A stretch of DNA of 10,831 bases from assembly GCA_937890825.1 (NCBI GenBank), contig CALADS010000088.1, positions 1 through 10,831 on the forward strand, written 5' to 3'. Of this stretch, positions 1 to 6,731 are shown piece by piece; positions within the stretch are counted from its first letter, which is position 1, and each line of letters begins with the position of its first letter. The stretch comes from an uncultured Bacteroides sp. Lineage in GTDB: Bacteria > Bacteroidota > Bacteroidia > Bacteroidales > Bacteroidaceae. The position numbers were made by a program, and so were the translations under genes. The notes beneath the pieces are model-generated. The model was given only the letters and a program-made list of their open reading frames with translations. It was not told the origin of the DNA and did no database searches.

Positions 1-102
1 AAACGCATAAAGCTTGCTGGTACCATCCCCTTTCGGTCGGCCTGCGCCCGGTCTTCTTCCTCCCCTGCCGGATTTTTTCGGTTTGTTTTCTTGATTATCC
101 AT
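1..102 (-). CDS. N-terminus of a basic, Gly/Arg-rich putative nucleic-acid-binding protein (runs off the window)
   Basis: The reverse strand reads an open frame from an ATG at 102-100 through 34 codons to the window edge, with no stop. The peptide opens MDNQENKPKK and continues with a basic run, RGGRRPGAGRPKG. Such a short N-terminal Gly/Arg/Pro segment, containing the AT-hook-like core GRP, is common at the start of small Bacteroidetes DNA-binding proteins and of some phage terminase small subunits; that is general recollection, not a search result. A good TAnnTTTG box lies 24 bp upstream of the start, which supports a real gene with a short leader. The body of the protein is outside the window, so family and function cannot be fixed. 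Confidence 0.6.
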   Translation of the reverse strand, partial: MDNQENKPKKSGRGGRRPGAGRPKGDGTSKLYAF

Positions 103-125
103 CGTTCTGCTGTTTAATTTCTGCA

Positions 126-133
126 CAAAGATA
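126..133 (-). promoter_or_regulatory. Bacteroidetes -7 promoter box (TATCTTTG) for the leftmost partial gene
   Basis: On the reverse strand this reads TATCTTTG, a full match to the TAnnTTTG consensus of the Bacteroidetes primary sigma factor. It lies 23 bases before the ATG at 102. No clear -33 TTG element is visible at the usual spacing. Confidence 0.55.
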
Positions 134-229
134 ATCAGATTTCTGAAATACGTTATACGATTTTCACGTTATCTTTTTGAAAATCCGGGTCAGAGAACTC
201 GACGGCTACATCGAACAGAACGATAAACA

Positions 230-272
230 ATGGCGCAAACCCACAGATTTCATTCCGACGGGTTTGCGCCAT
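230..272 (-). terminator. 13-bp perfect hairpin, probable terminator of the PLD-helicase gene
   Basis: The arms at 230-242 (ATGGCGCAAACCC) and 260-272 are perfect reverse complements with a 17-nt loop. The hairpin lies 30 bp past the stop of the minus-strand helicase-nuclease gene, where a terminator is expected. The longer T run (seven T, 276-282) is on the plus-strand side; on the minus strand the hairpin is followed only by TGTTTATC. With one bulged base, the minus-strand AAACA and TGTTT flanks can lengthen the stem. It could act in both directions, although no plus-strand gene precedes it. Confidence 0.6.
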
Positions 273-301
273 GTGTTTTTTTATGAGGAAGAAGAAATAA
301 A

Positions 302-3300
302 TCAAGCGATTTCTCTAATTCGAGCAAAATGCATTACACTACCAGGAATCGGTTCCAGCATATTCCACACAATCTGCATCTGTTTTCTAGTGCCTAGGTT
401 TTTATATTCCCAACTATTCAACGTAACCCGCCCCAAATAAACATATCCCATAGTACGTGTTTTATCTTCCGAAAAAGTTTTCTGCTCGCGCACAAACAAA
501 AGCATCGTTTGCGTTTCATTAATATAAGCTTTTCCCTCATTCGAATCAGGTTTCACGCGGTTCTGAGTATCCCACTGAAACAGATAGGGCGATAAGGCTT
601 TGTCATCATAATCCGTCGTAGAACCTTCCTCTCGATTTTTAATGATATCCACAAACATGGCTTCCAACTTCAAATCTTTATTGCGCTCCATCCCCTCTCG
701 TGAAGAAGACTTCTTGGCTAGCGAAGAAGTACCTATCGCCACCTGAATTTGCGCTTTGGTGTACACGCCGTGCAATTTCAAGGGGAAATCAGGCAACAAA
801 GAATTATCAGGTTTCTCATAAGCTTTATTCTGTTGAAGCAAATACTCTATGATATCTCTTAATTCTGCACAGAAACAAGCATCTGCCGCCAAGGCATTCA
901 CCATTTCTTGTAATGAACTAAACTCACCTGCATTCTCAAACAAATCATAATAAAGCATCAACAAACGCTTCTGGTCAATCCGCGTCAACTCAGCCACGTT
1001 CACCTTAAAATCCTGTTGCGCCAGATTCAGAATAAAACTTAAATAGCTATATGAATCAGTTGCCAGCCACTTACGGAACACTGCACGATTCAACTCCACA
1101 TTAAAACGCGACTTTTCGCTTGTCAACTCACTCTCAAACAGCCATTGATTCCACGTCTTATTCCGATATAGTTTATGCACAGGTACCTTATACAACTGAA
1201 TAAAATGTGCCAACGTCAACGTGGTATCATGATTCCGTTCAAAATTCTTAATCAAAGAAGTAATCTTATTAGCCGTAAACCGCTTGATAGCCCCTTTGAT
1301 ATTTTGCATGATGTATTCCTTGGCCTTCTTTTCCAGAGTGATGGTACATCCCAAAGGCAAATGCGGACAATCACGTTCCAATTCCTCTTCCACGCTCATA
1401 GAGGTTCGTCCCATGATAGTGCGCATACGGTCAGTATAATTAAACTCATTGTTGCAATTGCCCACATAGTCAAATATATCCACATGCGTCTTCCCTTCAG
1501 ACTTTCTCAGACCGCGACCAAATTGCTGAATAAACACCGTAAGACTTTCCGTAGGACGAAGAAATAAGATGGTATCCACTTCCGGAATATCTACCCCCTC
1601 ATTAAACATATCTACCACAAACAGGTAATTAATCACCTTATTTTTCAGATAACCATATAATTTTTTCCGCTCATGAGCATTTTCACTGGTCAACACATCG
1701 GCTTTCAATCCGCACAACGTGAACTTTGCTGCCATGTATTTTGCATGGTCTTGATCCACACAAAAGCACAATGCCCTAGCATTATGAATCCGTTCTTTTG
1801 TCAAATAGTTTTCCAGCGACTTTAAAATAACCCCTGTACGGGCATCGTTATAAGTATAAATTTTTGAAAGTTCCGATGCCACATATTTTCCTCGGTTCCA
1901 TCCTACTTCCGTATAATCCACTGCATCCGTAATTCCATAATAATGGAAGGGTGCCAACAATCCCTTATTTAAGGCATCATCCAATCGAATTTCCGCAGAG
2001 ATAACGCCATCAAAATCTTGCAACACATCCTGCTCATCCATTCGCTCGGGAGTAGCTGTCAATCCCAACAGAATCTTAGGTTTGAAATAATCTATAATCT
2101 TTCGGTAAGAATCAGCCACCGCATGATGCACCTCATCAATCACAATGTAGTCATAATAATCGGCAGGCAACTGCAAATCATCCAAACGGTTATTCAACAA
2201 AGTCTTAGAGGCAAATACATATTCATAGTTTGACGGTTCATACGCTCCAAACCACTTCTCACCAAAATTATAATCACAAAGTACCTGCTGAAAAGTTCGT
2301 AAACTTTGCCTAAGAATTTCTTCACGATGAGCGATGAACAAAAGACGTGCTCGAGGATGACTCAATGCAAATGCTTTATAATCACTGGCCGCCATCACCG
2401 TTTTACCCGTTCCTGTGGCCGCTACCACCAAGTTACGATAGTGCCCTCTCACCTCTCGCTCCACTTGTAATTTTTCCAACACTTCCTGTTGATAATCAAA
2501 CGGACGAATTAATTGCAAAACTTGAAAATCAATCTCGCCTTCTTCAGCTTCATCGAGAGCCGCTTTCAAACGAGCATCATCCTCTCCATCCACAAACTCA
2601 TCATAACCTTCCGCCCACCAAGATGCCGTGAAAGCTCCTTGAATAGTCTTCATCATGCGAGGTTGCTCCATTTGCGTAATTTTCACATTCCACTCAGCGC
2701 CAGTATCCAGCGCCTGTGCAGATAAGTTCGACGAGCCCACATACGCTGTATGAAAACCCGTATCACGAAGGAAGATATACGCTTTTGCATGCAAACGCTC
2801 TATGGATTCATCGTAGGTAATCTTAATCTCCGTATTCTTTAAACCAGCCAGCAGTTTGATGGCTTCAAAGTCAGTGGCCTTCATATAAGTTGTAGTAATT
2901 ACCTTTAACCGGCCTCCTTGATTGGTAAATTCCTTTAACTGTGGAAGCAACAAAGCCAACCCGCGTTTTTTGATAAAAGATACCATCAAATGTATTTCGT
3001 TGGCAGAACTGATCTCCTTCTGCAGCTCTGTATACAGTTTGATTCCTTTTCCAGTAAACAGTTCCCCGTTGACCAATCCTTTAAGAGGCATCATCTCCTC
3101 CAGACGACGCGACAAATCAGGATAATCAGACTTTGTCTTATCAATGACGGCTGTTAAGATTTTAGCTTGTGCCGACAATAGATTGCCCGACTCCAGATGA
3201 AAATCCTTCACTAGTTTCTTAATGATGCCATTGGCTATATCAATACTTTTCTGCAAAGAATCCGCTTCTATAACCTCATCCTCTTCTTCAGTATCTGAGG

Positions 3301-3481
3301 AAGTATCGGCCACATCCATCAATACTTGTTCGAAAAGATGACTCAAATACATAGAAAGCAGTTTCACTACCTCATTCTTTTCAATCGTCCGCTCCCCAAT
3401 ATAGAAACGCGTTTGGTCGATTTGAGACAATTTCTTCTCAAACAATTGATTGATTATTTGCTCGTATATTCCTAACTCCAT
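302..3481 (-). CDS. PLD-nuclease / SF2 helicase fusion with DUF3427
   Basis: This 1059-residue protein joins a nuclease to a nucleic-acid motor. Residues of about 130-300 form a phospholipase-D-type domain with a single HKD signature: H231-x-K233, then G249-S-S-N252 after YV. Single-HKD nucleases of this type normally work as dimers. The SF2 core follows: Walker A TGTGKT (356-361), DEVHH (449-453, the DEAH-like box), TAT (475-477) and motif VI QQFGRGLR (652-659). All are intact. Residues of about 905-1050 match the DUF3427 pattern I know from such helicases (GVYT near 905, LLFVRE, YVYLG, QIVWN). The acidic stretch SSDTEEEDE is near residue 61. The start was chosen as the first ATG, 32 bp downstream of a TAnnTTTG box. 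The gene is transcribed away from the SF1 helicase. The family is often found in defence islands and near restriction systems, so cleavage of foreign nucleic acid is a reasonable inference. Its substrate is unknown. Confidence 0.93.
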   Translation of the reverse strand: MELGIYEQIINQLFEKKLSQIDQTRFYIGERTIEKNEVVKLLSMYLSHLFEQVLMDVADTSSDTEEEDEVIEADSLQKSIDIANGIIKKLVKDFHLESGNLLSAQAKILTAVIDKTKSDYPDLSRRLEEMMPLKGLVNGELFTGKGIKLYTELQKEISSANEIHLMVSFIKKRGLALLLPQLKEFTNQGGRLKVITTTYMKATDFEAIKLLAGLKNTEIKITYDESIERLHAKAYIFLRDTGFHTAYVGSSNLSAQALDTGAEWNVKITQMEQPRMMKTIQGAFTASWWAEGYDEFVDGEDDARLKAALDEAEEGEIDFQVLQLIRPFDYQQEVLEKLQVEREVRGHYRNLVVAATGTGKTVMAASDYKAFALSHPRARLLFIAHREEILRQSLRTFQQVLCDYNFGEKWFGAYEPSNYEYVFASKTLLNNRLDDLQLPADYYDYIVIDEVHHAVADSYRKIIDYFKPKILLGLTATPERMDEQDVLQDFDGVISAEIRLDDALNKGLLAPFHYYGITDAVDYTEVGWNRGKYVASELSKIYTYNDARTGVILKSLENYLTKERIHNARALCFCVDQDHAKYMAAKFTLCGLKADVLTSENAHERKKLYGYLKNKVINYLFVVDMFNEGVDIPEVDTILFLRPTESLTVFIQQFGRGLRKSEGKTHVDIFDYVGNCNNEFNYTDRMRTIMGRTSMSVEEELERDCPHLPLGCTITLEKKAKEYIMQNIKGAIKRFTANKITSLIKNFERNHDTTLTLAHFIQLYKVPVHKLYRNKTWNQWLFESELTSEKSRFNVELNRAVFRKWLATDSYSYLSFILNLAQQDFKVNVAELTRIDQKRLLMLYYDLFENAGEFSSLQEMVNALAADACFCAELRDIIEYLLQQNKAYEKPDNSLLPDFPLKLHGVYTKAQIQVAIGTSSLAKKSSSREGMERNKDLKLEAMFVDIIKNREEGSTTDYDDKALSPYLFQWDTQNRVKPDSNEGKAYINETQTMLLFVREQKTFSEDKTRTMGYVYLGRVTLNSWEYKNLGTRKQMQIVWNMLEPIPGSVMHFARIREIA

Positions 3482-3512
3482 GGTTATGATTTTTTAAATC
3501 CTAATTTTCCGA

Positions 3513-3520
3513 CAAAGATA
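3513..3520 (-). promoter_or_regulatory. Bacteroidetes -7 promoter box (TATCTTTG) for the PLD-helicase
   Basis: The reverse strand reads TATCTTTG, identical to the box at 126-133, and lies 31 bp before the ATG at 3481. The leader is AT-rich (GGATTTAAAAAATC), as is usual for Bacteroidetes genes that lack a Shine-Dalgarno site. Confidence 0.6.
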
Positions 3521-3588
3521 GGAATAATAACTTAAGGAAGAAATGACTATTGGAATATGTTTTACTAGCTATAATCAGAATAAATTCA

Positions 3589-3596
3589 TACTTTTG
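3589..3596 (+). promoter_or_regulatory. Bacteroidetes -7 promoter box (TACTTTTG) for the rightward helicase transcript
   Basis: TACTTTTG fits TAnnTTTG and lies 27 bp before the ATG of the 42-codon ORF at 3624. It is 68 bp from the opposed box at 3513-3520, so both helicase genes are driven from one short divergent region. ACTAG-containing repeats occur on both sides (3564-3574, 3598-3610 and 3616-3620). Confidence 0.6.
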
Positions 3597-3623
3597 TACT
3601 AGAACTATAAAATTGACTAGTTT

Positions 3624-3752
3624 ATGAAAAAGTTTGTTTTTATCTTCACGCTGATACTGCCCACCAGTGTAATTTTTGCTCAGCCGGGACATGCAAAAAT
3701 TAAAGGCATTCCCATGGAAGAAACAAACAGAAAATTTTTAGAAGACTTATAA
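3624..3752 (+). CDS. 42-residue signal-peptide ORF, probably a truncated exported protein
   Basis: An ATG at 3624 opens a 42-codon frame ending in TAA at 3750-3752. The peptide begins MKKFVFIFTLILP and continues to a plausible signal peptidase I site after VIFA (cleavage before QPGH). The mature part contains AKIKGIPMEETNRKFLEDL. HxKxKGIPM resembles the opening of a common Bacteroides exported family with the pattern H-x-K-F-K-G-I-P-I/M-D-G-T; those proteins are normally well over 100 residues, so this copy looks cut short. It has its own promoter box 27 bp upstream and stops 10 bases before the SF1 helicase start, so it would be co-transcribed and perhaps translationally coupled. It may be a decayed remnant whose promoter now drives the helicase, or a leader peptide. 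The family match is from memory. Confidence 0.55.
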   Translation: MKKFVFIFTLILPTSVIFAQPGHAKIKGIPMEETNRKFLEDL

Positions 3753-3762
3753 GATTGCTAAC

Positions 3763-6465
3763 ATGAACGCAAAAGAATGTATGATTGTCGATCTCGACAA
3801 AAAAGGGAGCAAGGATATGTTTGTCACCGAACGTGTTGCAGCTATCAAAATGAATAGTAAAGGACTTTGGTCTGTTTCGTTCAATAGCAGCAACCGCTGG
3901 TTTCACTACAATCCTTCTAGATTGCTTTATCTCACTCATCCAGAACAGATAAATTTGGATGAAAAAGGATTATATATCAACAAAAAGCACATAACTAACG
4001 TTATTGAATTACTTCGCTTTACAGACGACAAGCATACATTCTACCGGGCGACCTATCAAAATGGCTATTATGAAAATATAGAGGGAAAAGATGTCTATGT
4101 AACCCGAAGTCCCATTGATAAGAATGGAGGTTCTACCTGGGATTATCTGAAAAAATTGGCCGACGAAACGGGATTGCAGACAGCAGATAAGAGAAATATT
4201 CTGGCAACACAGTACCAGAAAATAGATGTGAAGCGCGACAATATTCCGCTGGCACAGTATCTAGGCAACAAAGAGCGACTGGCCACGTATAAAATGCCGA
4301 ATCATCTGTATTATCCATTCGGATGCAATGCCAGCCAAAAGACAGCCGTAGAAAAGGCAATCACCCACCAGGTCAGTATCATACAAGGACCTCCGGGAAC
4401 AGGCAAAACTCAGACTATTCTGAATATCATTGCCAACCTATTGCTCCAAGACAAAACCATTCTAGTAGTTTCTAACAACAATTCTGCCGTAGAAAATATA
4501 GCCGAAAAACTAGATAAAGAAGGACTAGGCTTTCTCGTAGCACAACTAGGCAATAAAGATAATAAAGTCGATTTTATAAATGACCAACCAACATATCCTT
4601 TGATGACAGATTGGAAGATAGTCGACAAGACAGCAACGAACGAAACCTATCAGCAAGCTTTTACTGCGGTGACCAAAGGATTTGAGGGTCAGCTGCGCCA
4701 AGCCAAACTCCAAGCTGAAAGGGATGCTCTGCTGCTGGAAAGAGAATATAATGAACAAATAGCTCAGCTGCATCAGGCAGAAAACTGGCTATGCCGCCTG
4801 CCATCGTCCTCCTTAATAAAGCTGCTGCACAATTACCAAACAAAAGCTGAAAAACAACAGACTGCCGGGGTATGGTTTCGACTGAAATGGGGATTTAAAT
4901 CTGGAATGAGAATGTTTTCTTTTTTAACAAAGCCATACCAGGAAATCATTACCACCTTGGAAGCTGCTTACTACGAAGCACGTCTTTCTGAAATAGAACG
5001 AGAATCAGACTCAATCACTTCTATGCTGAACGGCATGAACCTATCTAAGCAGGTAAAAGACTTGCGTTCCACTTCCTTGAATATTTTGAAGAACCACATA
5101 GCAAAACGATTCCAGGGGAAAGAAAGAAAATTATTCAAAATAAGCGACATAGTATGGAAAAGCGATGAATTTCTCTCGGAATATCCAGTGGTACTGAGCA
5201 CTACCTATTCGGCCAAAAGTTGCATCAGTCCGGACAATGTATTCGACTATGTTATCATGGATGAAGCTTCACAGGTAGACATAAAAACTGGAGCATTGGC
5301 TTTGTCATGCGCTATCAATGCAGTCATTGTGGGCGATGATAAGCAACTGCCCAACGTGGTAAGCCGGGAAGAAGAAATTGCGTTGCAAGCCATACAAGAA
5401 ACGTATCAGGTAGACGACGGCTACAATGCCATCACCCACAGTTTTCTAGAATCGTGCTTAGCAGTTTTCCAGGAAGTCCCAGTAACGCTACTGCGGGAAC
5501 ATTACCGCTGCCACCCTAAAATCATCGAGTTCTGTAACCGAAAATTCTATGACAACGAGCTAGTAGCCATGACAACCGATCAAGAAGAAGAGAAGGTGCT
5601 GCAAGTAGTTTATACCGGCAAGGGAAATTACGCCCGCGGTCACCTCAATCAGCGTGAAATCGATGTTATTACCCAAGAAGTGATGCCCCAATTTTCAAAA
5701 AGCGACAACGGGGGTATCATTACCCCTTACCGTTTACAAGCTGATGAAATCAACCAAGCTTTAGGAAAAGACATAGCCAGTACTGTACATAAATTTCAAG
5801 GGCGAGAATGCGATGCTATTATTCTGAGTATGGTGGATAATACCCCTACTGAATTCTCTGACGATGCCAACCTGCTGAATGTGGCTATTTCGCGGGCAAA
5901 AACCAAACTCTGTGTCGTAACAAATGAAAATGAGAAACCAGAGGATTCTATTCTGGCCCAACTCATTGCTTACATGAAATACAACAACGGAGAGGAATCA
6001 ACCAGCCAGCTTCACTCGGTGTTTGACCTTTTATATAAATCATATACAGAAGAACGGTTGGCTTTTGAATCTGCTCACCCCAAGATTTCGGAACACCTTT
6101 CAGAGAATCTCGTGTATGATGTGCTGAAAAGAGCCATTCAAGAATTGCAGTTGAAGAATGTAGAGATACTCTGCCATTATCCGCTGTCACGCCTGATTGC
6201 AGATTGGAGTCTGCTGGATGAACAAGAAAATGCGTTTGCCAAAAATCCGCTGTCGCACGTAGATTTTCTAATCTACAATTCCCTCACTAAACGGCCACTT
6301 CAAACCATTGAAGTGGATGGGTGGCAATTTCACCAAGGAAAGGAGGCACAACAATCGCGCGATGCGCTCAAAGACCAAATTCTCATCAAATTTGGTCTCT
6401 GTCCGCATCGCTTGGCTACTACCGACACGGTCAATGTGGAAACTTGCAAAAAACTTTTATCCTAA
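3763..6465 (+). CDS. SF1 (Upf1/COG1112-type) helicase with C-terminal PD-(D/E)XK domain (DUF2726-like)
   Basis: This 900-residue protein has a complete superfamily 1 helicase core: Walker A GPPGTGKT (209-216), Walker B DEAS (500-503), motif III VGDDKQLP (523-530), motif IV LREHYRCHP (577-585), GIITPYR near 651, HKFQGRE (676-682) and motif VI NVAISRAK (706-713). This is the Upf1/Dna2-like layout of COG1112. Between motifs I and II lies an insert of about 285 residues. It includes a glutamate/glutamine-rich likely coiled coil (LRQAKLQAERD onward), where this family carries its 1B/stalk elements. The C-terminal 70 residues look like a restriction-endonuclease fold of the DUF2726 kind: D834 in HVDFLIY, then IEVDG with E850 and D852, H857, and RDALKD with K870. 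The first 150 residues have no motif I recognise. The start at 3763 is the first ATG and has no Shine-Dalgarno site. The protein probably unwinds and cleaves RNA or DNA; the substrate is unknown. Confidence 0.92.
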   Translation: MNAKECMIVDLDKKGSKDMFVTERVAAIKMNSKGLWSVSFNSSNRWFHYNPSRLLYLTHPEQINLDEKGLYINKKHITNVIELLRFTDDKHTFYRATYQNGYYENIEGKDVYVTRSPIDKNGGSTWDYLKKLADETGLQTADKRNILATQYQKIDVKRDNIPLAQYLGNKERLATYKMPNHLYYPFGCNASQKTAVEKAITHQVSIIQGPPGTGKTQTILNIIANLLLQDKTILVVSNNNSAVENIAEKLDKEGLGFLVAQLGNKDNKVDFINDQPTYPLMTDWKIVDKTATNETYQQAFTAVTKGFEGQLRQAKLQAERDALLLEREYNEQIAQLHQAENWLCRLPSSSLIKLLHNYQTKAEKQQTAGVWFRLKWGFKSGMRMFSFLTKPYQEIITTLEAAYYEARLSEIERESDSITSMLNGMNLSKQVKDLRSTSLNILKNHIAKRFQGKERKLFKISDIVWKSDEFLSEYPVVLSTTYSAKSCISPDNVFDYVIMDEASQVDIKTGALALSCAINAVIVGDDKQLPNVVSREEEIALQAIQETYQVDDGYNAITHSFLESCLAVFQEVPVTLLREHYRCHPKIIEFCNRKFYDNELVAMTTDQEEEKVLQVVYTGKGNYARGHLNQREIDVITQEVMPQFSKSDNGGIITPYRLQADEINQALGKDIASTVHKFQGRECDAIILSMVDNTPTEFSDDANLLNVAISRAKTKLCVVTNENEKPEDSILAQLIAYMKYNNGEESTSQLHSVFDLLYKSYTEERLAFESAHPKISEHLSENLVYDVLKRAIQELQLKNVEILCHYPLSRLIADWSLLDEQENAFAKNPLSHVDFLIYNSLTKRPLQTIEVDGWQFHQGKEAQQSRDALKDQILIKFGLCPHRLATTDTVNVETCKKLLS

Positions 6466-6573
6466 TTACAGCTGATATGCCGCTATTTCTTCTCCCGTAA
6501 TCCGGTGGATGGGCAAGCAGTCTGCCTGGAAATGACGCATGAATGGATTCAATAATGACCGATTAATTTTCAT
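6466..6573 (-). CDS. Possible 35-residue small protein, tail-to-tail with the SF1 helicase
   Basis: On the reverse strand an ATG at 6573-6571 opens 35 codons (MKINRSLLNP ... IAAYQL) ending in TAA. That stop codon directly abuts the TAA of the helicase on the other strand. The sequence before the ATG (AGATAAAAAACAAACC) is A-rich, as in Bacteroidetes leaders. The nearest promoter-like box is TACCTTTT (plus positions 6613-6620), which lacks the final G. The frame can be extended upstream to 66 codons at 6666, but the short start has the better leader. I recognise no domain. It may be a small gene, a remnant or chance; it sits in the 266-bp gap between two large genes, where little else is visible. 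Confidence 0.28.
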   Translation of the reverse strand: MKINRSLLNPFMRHFQADCLPIHRITGEEIAAYQL

Positions 6574-6731
6574 GGTTTGTTTTTTATCTGTAATTTCGCA
6601 GCTCGAATTTAAAAAAGGTATTAAAACAACTATTTTTCTATGTGAACGAAATAGTGTGACGGGCATTTAAAATGTTTTCAGGAAGACTCCTTTCAACCCC
6701 GCACACACTATGCTAACACAAACTTTATTCT

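Noticed and set aside
177..440. 87-codon plus-strand frame starting at TTG near the left hairpin
   Set aside because: It runs through the terminator hairpin and into the antisense of the well-supported helicase-nuclease gene. No promoter box or leader supports it.
3501..3692. 63-codon minus-strand frame across the divergent promoter region
   Set aside because: It covers both promoter boxes and the signal-peptide ORF on the other strand and has no recognisable protein features.
3700..3939. 79-codon minus-strand frame over the start of the SF1 helicase
   Set aside because: It is antisense to conserved-length coding sequence and has no start signals.
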